Assembly (NCBI GenBank): GCA_905250125.1
Contig: CAJNOL010000305.1
Location: 1,774 to 65,773, forward strand
DNA from: Rotaria sordida
Taxonomy: Eukaryota; Rotifera; Eurotatoria; Philodinida; Philodinidae
Length of the DNA: 64,000 nt
Direction of reading: 5' to 3'
This document shows positions 12,222-23,325 of this stretch, piece by piece. The position numbers were made by a program, and so were the translations under genes. The notes under the pieces are model-generated. The model did no database searches, was not told where the DNA came from, and saw only the letters and a list, made by a program, of their open reading frames with translations. Numbering within the stretch: position 1 is the stretch's first letter; every line of letters starts with the position of its first letter.

Positions 12222-14025
12222 AAACCAAGATCGTTTTTGTTGGATCATTAACATTAAACTTGTTTATTGCTTGAAAATCAATAACATATACAAAAAAATA
12301 AATATACATTATGATTTTCTGAAAAACAGTTGTTGTATTCAAAAAAAAAAAGAACTGAAAAGTGATTGTATGAGCATAAAACACGCAGAAACGCAATCGT
12401 TTGCAGCATTCATATGTGGAATACAATAGATTTGCTTATAATATAACTAAGAAAATTTAGTAATATATCTTGTAATTTGTGAAATATGACGCACTGGCAA
12501 TTTGTGTTCGAGATGAAAAGAAAAATATATTAATTGTAATGTATTATGAAGAGTATGAAAAGAGAACAAGAAAAAACTGACGTCTTAAGGATGTAAGAGA
12601 ACAAAATGAAAAGAATAGTCTAGTTTTTTCATCAATAATATTCAATTATGGTAGTGTCCTGCACGAGTACAGCACTTTTTTTTGTATCAGAGCCTGAATT
12701 GGACCCGAATAACTGAATTTGGTATCGCCCAATCCTCTTGAAAATGTTATTTTTGAGAAAAAATTCAAAATATATGAGCTTACTTTGTACCTACAAATAA
12801 AATGAGTATTTCAATATTTCCTGAATATTTTAACGATTCACCCAATTAATTGAAAAATGGTAAGTCCATATAAATAATTCTATTTACGGATAAATCCTAG
12901 TACTAAAAAATGTTTTGCAAATTGTAAATTTAATTTTGTATTTATGCCGCGTTGTAAATCACTTATAAAATGTTAAAATAGCATGAAGAAATGTATATGC
13001 ACAATTATTCAAAAGAATTAATCGATGATTTCGAATTGTAGTATCTCGATCTGTTAAATATTGATCAATTTTTTTTTTTTGGTGATTAATAATTCTCACG
13101 GAGTTTATCTTCAGGTTGACTAGTAGGACCTTTTCTATATAAAAATATTAAAGAATTTAACTCTTGCGTACGTAAGACGTTGCTCAGAAATCACGGGGTT
13201 CGTTTTTTAGCTATTTGGGACTTTTTGTTGCTAAAGATTAGCGAGAAATGTAGAGTAGAGATGATTCAGCCTTTCTTTCTCTTGTTGTTTCATCATCATT
13301 TAATCAAAAGATCGATTGTCATTATTAGTTTGATATGATGATAAAATAGATTTGATTAGTGAACTCATTGATGAGTGACTAATAACAATAGATGATTATG
13401 ATGTCGATAATATTGATATTACTTGATCATGCAAAAAAATTGTATCAAAGGGTTTGTTAATGTTTGAATCAACTCTACACAATAGATTTTTTATTTCATA
13501 AAATTTGATTTGCGTTATCGTCACTGTCGCTGTAGATGTTAGTAAAGGATTAGGTTCGTGATCATCTATGTTTTGTCTTTTTAGCATAGACGATAAGAAA
13601 AAATGTAGAAATTCTTTTTGTTTGCTCACATTGAATTCCATAAGTTTCATTTATACATTTATTAAATATTTTAAAGTATTATTTAATTTTCTTAAGTAAT
13701 ATGGGCTATAGCAGGCGACTTATATCTCTGATTACTACACTGACTATCAAACTGTTTTAATGATAAAACAGATTGGTCACAATCGCATGCATTCTGAAGT
13801 CGTATATATATACTTCCGATAACTGACGATTCTAATGCAAGGTGTTCCGATTTCTTCTGACTCATTTTCATTTCAAAACTCGATATGTTCAGGATGAAAA
13901 CGATCGATTTTAAAGGCTTTGTAGTGGGATTCTGTTACTTAGGCTATTTTTTTGATCAAGTCACTATTTCCTCTCCCTAATGAGCAGAAACTCATAGTAA
14001 CCAAGAGTTAAAGTTCTGCAGACTG
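12222..14025. other. Intergenic, no supported gene
   Basis: An 84-residue minus-strand frame at 13396-13650 shows no recognisable domain and no splice partner. It may be part of the decayed coding remnant just to its right. Otherwise nothing is seen. Confidence 0.4.
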
Positions 14026-14412
14026 TTATTTCCGAGATCTTCCTCTCTCTTTTTCAACATAATCATGTAATCTTGGAACATTTCCTAATTGATATTCTTA
14101 TTCATATGTTGAATCAATATATTGTCGTAAATCTACTTGATGTTCATTTGGTACTTACTGTTGAACTCAATCATATAATAATAAGTTACGAAGATAACGT
14201 CCATATGAATTACTCTCATTATAATAAATATCACTTATTTGTTTCATCTGTTCTTTAATAATATTTTCAATCAATTATCAATATTTGTATTAGTTTCATA
14301 AATTAAAAATTCTTTTTGTTTTGATGAAAATAGATTAGAATCTAGTAACGTTAAACCAATATTATGATCACTACTATCTACTCCAATTATTAGAATACGA
14401 AATGAGTTTCTA
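14026..14412 (-). pseudogene. Decayed coding remnant of unknown family
   Basis: Minus-strand translation gives protein-like runs interrupted by stops and one frame shift. The first part reads FRILIIGVDSSDHNIGLTLL and on to NTNIDN. The second, in another frame, runs from KEQMKQISDIYYNESNSYGR through PNEHQVDLRQYIDSTYE to LGNVPRLHDYVEK. Three in-frame stops (TGA, TAA, TAA) sit where TGG or CAA codons would be plausible. The codon bias matches the real genes nearby. I do not recognise the family. A missed intron could explain the frame change, but not the stops. Confidence 0.4.
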
Positions 14413-14552
14413 ATAATTTATGATGAACTAGAACAATTTTAATTATGGATAAGGATTAAGGATAGAATAGTTATGAAGCTATTAAATCAAAGAAAAGCTA
14501 AAATATTTAAGAAAATTCTAAAGAAAAGTGATTCATGTTCTAGTGATATATA

Positions 14553-15179
14553 CAGTGTCCATCAAAATTATTCCACCAGTTGCTAATTGTGTTTTATTTT
14601 GTTTATATTTCAAAAAAAAACTAAGCGAGCTAGAATGATCTGGTTTTCATTAGATTACAGCCTATAGTTTTTTAGTACACTGGTAAAAAATTCTAAATCA
14701 ATTCATTGATTTATTTAGTTTTTATTGACGATACAATGGTAGTATACCGTTGTTTCAACCTTTCAAGAATATCCAATTACTTCTTTTTTTGCAAATTAGT
14801 GCGTGCCTCTTCTAGATTGAAATTTTCTTTATGAAGCGTGATTCAATAGAACAAATTGTGCTTTACGTAAGAAACATAATTTGTTCGATTAAATCATGTT
14901 TCATAAAGAAAGTTTCAACTTAGAAGAGGCACGCACTAATTTGCAAAAAAAAGAAGTAGATGGATATTCTTGAAAGGTCGAAGTAACGACATGCTGCCAT
15001 TGTATCGCCAATAAAAACTAAACAGATCAATGCATTGATTTGGAATTCTTTGCCAGTATACCAGAAAACTATAGACTGTAATCGGATAAAAACCAGATCA
15101 TTCTAGTTCATATAGTTTTTGAAATAGATATAAGATAAAATAACATTAGTTACTGGTCGAAAAATTTTGACGGTCAATA
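14553..15179. mobile_element. Palindromic MITE, 627 bp, TA target duplication
   Basis: The whole element is one imperfect palindrome with arms of about 300 bp meeting near 14865. Matching arm blocks include AGAGGCACGCACTAATTTGC, AACCAGATCATTCTAG and TTATTGGCGATACAATGG-type sequence. The ends read CAGTGTCCATCAAAA on the left and TATTGACCGTCAAAA when the right end is inverted. Both are bordered by TA (14551-14552 and 15180-15181), as expected for Tc1/mariner-type transposition. It has no coding capacity. Confidence 0.75.
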
Positions 15180-15181
15180 TA

Positions 15182-17346
15182 TGTCGTGTCGAAGTTATAA
15201 CTTCGATATGGTATATATACATCAATTTTAACTATTTTTTCATAAGATATAAGTTTTATTTTATGAAAATGACACAACTATTCAACGAATTGCGATATTG
15301 CAAGCAACTCCAAAATATATTTGAAAAATTTCTTTTCCATTTTTATATATATATGAGTAAACTCGAGTCATTTTCTTTTGTCAAGATCGTCCCTTTAAAA
15401 AAAGTCAATTTTCATCAGAAAAATCGAAATTAGAATAAATATTTTTTGTTGACTTCCATCATTTTCTGCTTGAAAAATATGCTTTTGTGATCGCACATTT
15501 CAGAATTCTCGAAGAAGCTTCATTGTAGCTAATTGCTTTTTTTTGCTTGGAAACAGTTTGTGATACTACAGTGCCTAGCAGAGCCCATTCTTGAATGAAA
15601 CTTTTTTGTTATTATATAAAAAGCACTTCTATCAATAGATGACCATCTTTTGAGAGTTTTTCGAGGTATTGAACTTGTCATTCGTTTTCTCCACCATAAA
15701 AAGTAAGAATTTAAAAAATAAGGGCTTTGCCAAACACTCCAGCCTGATATGCTCTTTCAAATAAAAACTACAAATTAAATCTATAGACTGAGAAGCCACA
15801 GAGAATGTTGAGTTGCTAAATGATCTATTTTTTGACGTTTGTTTGCTGAATATCTCTTGAAAACGTCATGATATTGGACTAAAAATTTTAGTGCAGCCTT
15901 CCCACTATAGCTCCAACATATGCTGAAAATTTCATGTGATTTAAATGCACCTGTCCCAAGATCGATTTTAGATGAAGAGGTCTTAATTGACAGACAACAG
16001 ATTGTATCAATCACAAAAGCATTTCTTTTTGCTTGCGACGTACATTAAAGGTTGTTTTTATTTTTGATAATGGATTAAACAAAAGCGATTCGATGTTTTG
16101 TTATTCATCTTCTTGATCGACGGAAAAAGTTCAAGCGCTCATATAGGATTTTTTTTGAATATGATATAGTTCTTTCGAATGAGGATCAAAATTTTTAGTA
16201 TTGAATTGAATGAATGATCTTATTTTGGAAATTTTGCTCAGTTATTTATTTTTCTCTCTACAATATTAGAGAGTTAGATCGATTAAATGACTTTCCTTTG
16301 TGACACACTTTTTAATGAATTTTTCAAATTTTAATTCTAAGTGAAAATAAAGAGTTTGATAAAGCAAGTGTTTATAGAAGTTTCAAAAACTTCGAAATAT
16401 TGACATACTCTAACACTAACTATACTCGTCTTTCGATTTTTTATTTTCAATTTTGAGTTTTTTCGAATTTTATGTTGATACATTCGTTAAAGAGAAAATT
16501 TATTGATGAAATTATGCGACATATTGGTATTCATTATATTTCACTATGAAAGAATCTTTTATAACAAGAAATTGAGAGATATATACAAAGTGTTCATCAA
16601 ATGAACCAATGAACTGTTTTAATTTTTAATTGATGCAAATATTAGGGAAAAAAAACAAGTTCTAACTGTCGAAAACACAAACTATAATTGGAGACATTTT
16701 CATGAAAGACAATACACTTGTTTTTTTTTTACTGTTTAATAAACAGTTATTTTTTTAGCATAAGATACAGTCAATTCAATGATTTATATGAGTAATTTAC
16801 AGTTAATTTTGAAACTAGCACTGAGTGATTTCAATATCAAAAGAAGTCGACTTTGCTCATCGTTAATAGATATATGATTTTGTACTTTCCAATGTTCTAC
16901 TTGTGAAGATTAAAATATTGTGTTAGAATATAATATATAGAGATTGATAATTAAATCGATCTCATTTTTTACATCATGTTTAATAAATTGACAAATGAGC
17001 AGTGTTCAAGGTTGAATATGTCAGAGTCTTAACATTTTTAAAACGAAAATAAACGTCTTTGAAATTTATTTTCTCCGCAAAAATATAAAATTTTATTTCT
17101 TCTATTCTCAATGGTACACTTTTTCGTGAAAATAAAACTAAATAATGAACTTGACTATAATTTTCAAAAACAGTAATTTCATCGTCCTCGGCCATTCAAT
17201 TACTAATAATGAATTTCATTGTCATTGAATATTCAATATCGACTTTTTCAAATAATCTTTTATTTATGAAAACAAAATTTTCATAGAACATATATTAGGT
17301 ACGTTTCATTGTTTCTTATGTGATGTTAGCAGCAGTGCAAGCCTCT
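15182..17346. other. Intergenic, no supported gene
   Basis: Frames at 15167-15433, 15781-16014 and 16980-17195 are AT-rich, lack known motifs and have no convincing splice partners. I see no gene here. Confidence 0.45.
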
Positions 17347-18024
17347 GTTAAGAGTATCCTTCCCTCTTTTCGGTCATTTTTGATTCTCAAAGAGAGTACA
17401 ATTGATCTGCATGAAATTCTTACCACAGATAGAACATTTAAAATAAGAAGACACGTATTCAAGGAAAAAACTTTTAAACAAGATTTTCGCGATCTTTCAG
17501 AAAATTCTGGTTTTCCATAGGATCATATCGGGCCTGCTTACGATTCTTGTCTAACTTTGTCTGAACAGGCTGAAATTTCAACCACAGATACTTCGAAGTA
17601 GTCTTCAGAGCTGAAGCTAGCCATTTTCATTTTTGATCTTCGTGTCCGGATTGATAAAGCTCTGAACACCAGTACCCCGATTTGGGATTCCAACCTTTAC
17701 GTATTCTTTTCATTAAAAAGAAAAGAAAGCGAGATTTTTGAAAAAGCTTAAAATCACCTCTGAGATATAGTCTAAAGTATCTCAAAAAATATTTTCAGTC
17801 CAATCGGACAATGTTAGACAGGGGTCGTAAGCAAACTTGTTTGGTCCTATGGAAAATCAGAGTTTCCTGAAAAAACTGCGAAAACGGTGGTGAAGACTTT
17901 TTTCCTTGAACACATATCTCGTTATTTTAGGTGCTCTATCTGTAGTAAAAATTTCATGTGGATCAGTTTTATCTTCTTGAAGAATCAAAAATGGTCAAAA
18001 AAAAAAGAAGGTAGATATCGTTAA
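17347..18024. mobile_element. Foldback element, copy 1 (678 bp)
   Basis: Two inverted arms of about 320 bp flank a centre near 17690. Paired blocks include GACCATTTTTGATTC near both ends, ACAGATAGA..., GATTTTCCATAGGA..., GCTTACGA... and GTCTAAC. The terminal sequence is close to TTAACGATATCTACCTTC. A second, truncated copy in the same orientation is at 20570-21061. No transposase is encoded and no target duplication is clear. Confidence 0.7.
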
Positions 18025-18294
18025 AAATCGTTATTCTCAAATATTTATTGAATAGTGCTTTCATAATTTTATCATTTGTATTCAATAGGAAATATTATAA
18101 ATTTTCTTCTTATAGTATTTTGCTGGTCTTTCTTTTTTTGCATTTTAAATTATAACTGTATTGCAAAAACGCATCATTTCTTAGTTATACAAAGAAATTT
18201 TACACTATAGTCTTGTTCAAAAAGTTTCTATTTAATTTGGTACTTCAATTTATTTATATAATATATTCGCTGTTAACCATTTGTAATCGGATGT
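18025..18294. other. 3' flank of the type I membrane protein gene
   Basis: AT-rich spacer between the foldback element and the stop codon. Nothing else seen. Confidence 0.5.
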
Positions 18295-19264
18295 TTAATC
18301 ATCTTGTTCAGCAGATGAAACGACTATATTTGGACGTTGTCGAATACCTTCGGATTGATCTTCAGTAAATTTATTTTGTGATCCAAGATTACAATATCGT
18401 TCAAAATGTCGAGCTCGATCCTTTTCTCCACCTTTTAAATAATGTAAAATACTAAGAGCAATAAGAACGATAATAAAGAGAATGCCAAAACAGATAATAA
18501 GTATCTTTTCAGTTATTTCTAATTTGTACGGAAAACAATAGAGTATATTAAAATAAGGTGATGGTGGTAATGATAATGATGATTTATTACTTGTATCTAT
18601 AAGCGTGAATATTAATTGAGAATTTTTTGTTTTTAAAAAATAAACGTAAGGAACATTAATGGACATATTTCCATTGAATAAACGATTCCATCGATTCATA
18701 TGCCATTGACATAAACTTGCATCAGTTTCATATAGATGAGTTTCCATGTGAAATACATCAACAAGATCATAGGTATTTTCTGTTGAAATGTCCCAAAGAA
18801 GTATAGGTATATCATATGGAGTATATGTTGTTGTAGTTTGATTATTTATTGTAAAATTAATATTAGTTACTAATAAAGCTAGACGTATTTCACTGATTAA
18901 TGATGGTGAATTGGATGATTGAGTAAAATTTATAATTATATTAATGGGAGATAAATTTGATGATGATGATTGGTCAATAATAATAAAAAGAATTATTTGA
19001 GTTGGTCCATCAAGATCGAAATCTGTTGTTGGAATACTTTCATCTATACGTAAACGAGCACATTGGAAATTTGAATCATTAAATGTAGAAATAAGAGGAA
19101 ATTGATTACATAAGATAGTTAATGTTTCTTGAACTAGAAGTAAATATTAAATATTATAGTTATATAAAAATATGAATCGATTTATGTTTACTTGAAAATA
19201 GCTTCTGTGATGAAATTGGACGTACTAAACAAAGAATAAATAACAAAAAGAAGAATGGCGTCAT
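18295..19264 (-). CDS. Uncharacterised single-pass type I membrane protein
   Basis: Two exons (19264-19192, 19133-18295) encode 303 residues. The N terminus MTPFFFLLFILCLVRPISSQ is a clear signal peptide, cleaved near residue 20. The extracellular part (about 210 residues) is Ser/Thr/Asn-rich, with several N-glycosylation sequons and a few cysteines. A transmembrane helix at about 233-256 (ILIICFGILFIIVLIALSIL) is followed by a 46-residue cytosolic tail rich in charged residues. I do not recognise the family. Foldback elements lie on both sides. The intact frame, signal peptide and phased intron argue that it is a real gene. Confidence 0.7.
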
Positions 19265-20569
19265 TCTGTATGTCGTATTCTATAAAATTATTTTGGTAAT
19301 CAATATTTTTACTAATACCTTAGACAAGGTAAATTAGAAGAAATAAATAAAACTAAGCACGTGTCAAGCTGAGTCACCGTTCCACATGAGCGATTATTAT
19401 ACATCGATAAAGGATGAACAAATAGCTGGAAGTTATGTGTGTAACATAAAGAAAGAAACAATGACGATAAAATCTGATCGAGTCTATACACGTGAATGAA
19501 TATGAGAAAATAATTTAATTTAAGATAGAATGTTTCAAGAAGTTAGACCTATTTCGAATATGAAAAATTTTTTTTGACATAGTTCAATGCAAAATCATTG
19601 AATATAAGATGCCGAACTTGTAGGTAAATATCATATTAATACAGTAAAGTATTTATTATTTTGTTTATTTTATCTACCAAAATACGAAGAAATGATTTTA
19701 TACTTAAAAAAACAAAACAAATAACTAAAAATTTATTCGAACCTACAGAATTTATTTTATGACACAAAAATTATCTTGTGATGGCCTTTTTTTTCAAGTG
19801 AACTGGTCTTCATATTCATAAATGCATTTACCATTAAAAGAAACGTTCGGTAAAATCGGTCATGAACGAAACAACGTAAGTCATGTCTGTAGTTAATACA
19901 AAAATAAAAACAAGCAGTAACAAGTCAAAAAATACTCGATCTTTTGACAAAAATATCGATAATACTTATACTCGTTCAAATAAGCAACACCGAAACTTCG
20001 GTAAAAAAAAAGTTTGAGTGTCAAAGTATCAGTACACATGTAAAATCGCACACGAAAATATGTTTGATGGAACAATGCATGATTGAAAATTACACTTTGA
20101 ATGATTTTGTTATACTGAACATAATCGAATTTCAACAGACATTTGTATATTATTGGAAGAATACTTTTTTTTCATAATAATGAAGCTGATTAAACACATA
20201 CCAAAGTACACTGATGGTGAACTCGTGCCGAAATCAGAACTTGTGTCTTAGAGGCACCAACCTGACCAGTATATATTATGTGCACTCGTACCATATGTGT
20301 GGAACCTATGATGATTAATATATTTTAGCATTAGATAAATACTTCTGATGATCTTTAAGAGTACCCTGTCTCTTTTTTGACAAAAAAAATCGGTTTCGAG
20401 GTATGCATAAGGCATGATAATGTCAAGTGCCATGCGCAATTATAGACATCATTCGACTGTAAACAGCTTACTGTTGCAGAGTTACTGAATTTAAGAATTT
20501 TTTTTATAATAATCATATTAAAATTATTTTCTTTTGTTTAACGTAACATAAAACACCAGTTGTCTCAAT
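19265..20569. other. Intergenic, no supported gene
   Basis: Two overlapping opposite-strand frames at 19893-20177 and one at 20248-20439 have no recognisable content. Nothing is called. Confidence 0.45.
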
Positions 20570-21061
20570 AATGACTGCTTATGACCTTCCTCTAACTTTG
20601 GCAGATCAGACTGGAATTTTTACCACAGATACTTGAAAGTATTCTCCAGAGAAAAAACTGGTCGTTTTCGGTTTTGACCTTCCTATCTAGATGTATAGAG
20701 CTCTGAAAGTCAACACTCCAGTTTTGGCTCCGAATCTTTACGTATTTTTCTTATAATAAGGAAAGAAAACTAGATTTTCCAAAATACTCAAAAATGCCTT
20801 TGAGATATAGTCTGAGGTATCTCAAAACAAATTTTCACCAGAATCGAATAAAATTTGATGCAGATCGTAATGTACCAGAATACGATCGTATGAAAAGCCA
20901 AGGTTTTCTCAACAAAATCACAAAAACCTTCTTGAAGTTTTTTTTTCCGAACATGTATCTCTTTGTTCCAAGTATTCTATCTGTGATAGAAATTTCAATC
21001 TGATCCTTTGTATCCTCTTCAAGAATGAGATATGGTCTAAAAAGAGGGTGAATACCGTTAA
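20570..21061. mobile_element. Foldback element, copy 2 (truncated)
   Basis: Same family and orientation as 17347-18024. Shared stretches include ACCACAGATACTT, TCTTTACGTATT, TTTGAGATATAGTCT and AGGTATCTCAAAA. The right end matches (GAATACCGTTAA), but roughly the outer 230 bp of the left arm are missing. The remaining left part still folds onto the right arm. Confidence 0.65.
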
Positions 21062-21417
21062 TGAACATTGTTTTTCTTCACTCTATATCAGTTATCCGAT
21101 AATGAGTATTGTTTTTGTGTTATAAATTTTAAGTCAACATTTTATAGCTATAAAATTGCAATTTGAATTAAAATCCAAGCTAAATTCACAGAGGTTTAAT
21201 ATTGAGTGTATGACTCATTAGCTAGTTGATCATAGAAGAATAAAATATTAGAACAATGAGAATTTATTTGTCTCAGGTTCATTTTAGCCTTCTATTCTCA
21301 ATCCACTTTCTTTTTCTTGAATAGATTCTAGGTTTATGTAAATCGACGTCTTATGTATTCTGATTTTGAGAGTAGATTTTAACAAATAAGTTAACTCAGG
21401 ATGTGAATGTGGGTGCC
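21062..21417. other. Spacer between two inverted-repeat elements
   Basis: AT-rich. Nothing is recognised. Confidence 0.5.
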
Positions 21418-21814
21418 AATAGAATATTGGCTGTTCCACGATAAACGGGCGTTTATTTCTATTTTGTCAGAACGTCATCGGATGGATCATCTCAATAATA
21501 TTTGGTATTATATCATATTTCGCATAGTTTCAATAATGAGAGAAGATGAGTATAACATTGACACCAGTCTAATACAATAACCTTTATTTACTTGTGCACA
21601 TTAAATCATCAATAGAATTAACAGTATATAATCATCATGAATTCCAATCAAAGAGAAAAAATTATATATGTCCATGATATACTCATCTTCTCTCATTATT
21701 GAAACTATTCAAAATATGATATAATACAAAATATTATTGAGATGAACAACCCGATGATGTTCTGACAAAACAGAAACAAAGGCCTGTTTGTCGTGGAACG
21801 GTCAATATTCTATT
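21418..21814. mobile_element. MITE with ~135 bp terminal inverted repeats
   Basis: The left arm (21418-21555) and right arm (21672-21814) are inverted copies. They start AATAGAATATTGGCTGTTCC / AATAGAATATTGACCGTTCC and share CATCTCAATAATATTT, TATTATATCATATTT and TTTCAATAATGAGAGAAGAT. The central loop is about 115 bp. No coding capacity. A target duplication is not obvious. Confidence 0.75.
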
Positions 21815-22212
21815 CGAACTATCATTACTTTCTCGTAAAGTAACAGCATAGTTTCCAACTTTGTTTCGATTCTTTTCCTCGAAAATTGAATCGTTACGAG
21901 CACCATCTGACGATCCTGGTTACACAGATGAAATGTTATAACATCATGGTTTGCACACTTACAGTTCGTTTCAAAGTTAAAGCATGCTAAAAAAAAGAAT
22001 GTTTTCAGCATCTATAACTAGAATGATGTAGAGATATATCTCTCGAAGTCTATTACTCAAAATCATCTGACATTGATTTAAATTACAGCAACACAAAGAA
22101 AAAAGCAATTAATTCATTTCTTTTTCAATTACCACATGTAAAGATTTCCAAGATTATTTTTAGACTTTTTTTTTCAAACAAAAAGAAATTTTTATAAAGA
22201 ACAAAGTGAAAA
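21815..22212. other. 3' flank of the LicD-family gene
   Basis: No gene seen. Confidence 0.5.
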
Positions 22213-23325
22213 TTAACATGCGACATATGATTTATTTATTTCTGCATATGAAAATATTCTATAAGTGTAATCATAAAAGAGTTTATGTATGATAGTTTTA
22301 TCGCCTAATTTAAGATATTCGATACATTTGTTTAATATACATTGTCGTTCAACATATGGATAAACAGATTTAAGTTTGGAACATTCAATAGAAAAAATTT
22401 TATCTGCCAATAATTTTTCATATTTATGAGAATATCGAAAAACATAGCAGCCCGTTTCAATATATCTCATTCTGCGTGATTCAAAATGAGCCATTGGTTC
22501 TCGAGGTGCATATAACCATAATGATCCTAATGGTCGAAGTACTAAAGGAAATACATCTTCAAGACGAACAGGACAACTACTTGGACGTCCTAATAACCAA
22601 ACATGTGTTGAATTTCCATCATGGTAAAATATATCGATAAAAGGAAAACGCCATGGTGTTGTACCAGCATGAGGACACCAGCTGAAAAATACCTTATCAT
22701 AATTACGTTTATTAGGTAATTGCATTATAATAATTGAATAGGGTTCGAATGAAAGTTCTCTAATAATATTTGATTGTAAACGATAACGATCCGCAACTGA
22801 AACACTTAAATCAACATCATCATCCCATGGTAATATATCATGACGTGTATAACTACCTGAAATATAACAGAACTATTCAATTATGATCTTTTTTTAATTG
22901 TATTTACCGAGTAGTGTACCAGCCATCATCATGTATTGAATATTATATTTTTTAAAAACTTTTTCAATAAGTATTGACAAAAGATGCATATAAAGAGCAT
23001 GTTCACATGGATTAAGTGCACGAGGTATAAGCGAACTTGAACGCCATTGAGAATATGAATATGGAATAGATTCATCTTTAGAATTAAGTCGAATAGGAAT
23101 ATTTGATGTTTGTTCAGTATTGATACGTTGATATACTTGACGACAAAATCGTTCGTATCGGGTTTCATTGAGAGTATTCGAAAATATGTATTTATACGAA
23201 ACGAAAGATTGATTATAAACGATAAATAAAAATGGATAAACAGTGAATAGAATAATAAAAATGAAAAATAGATATTGATTTGATCGTATAAAGCGGCTAA
23301 AACGTATCATCATTAATTCTCTCAC
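22213..23325 (-). CDS. LicD/fukutin-family type II membrane protein
   Basis: Two exons (23325-22908 and 22856-22213) encode 353 residues. A short basic N terminus is followed by a membrane anchor at about 18-40 (YLFFIFIILFTVYPFLFIVY), giving a type II Golgi/ER topology. The core motif runs across the intron: AGTLLG, then SYTRHDILPWDDDVDL (about 140-155). It is the LicD-type nucleotidyl/phospho-transferase signature, with the metal-binding DDD. FKTN/FKRP and bacterial LicD share this fold and transfer polyol-phosphate or phosphocholine to glycans. The C-terminal half has PWRFPFIDIF and LRPLGSLWLYAPREP. The substrate cannot be told from sequence. An alternative start is the MMIRF four codons in. 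Confidence 0.8.

Noticed and set aside
13396..13650. 84-residue minus-strand frame
   Set aside because: No recognisable domain; may belong to the nearby decayed remnant, but I could not join them.
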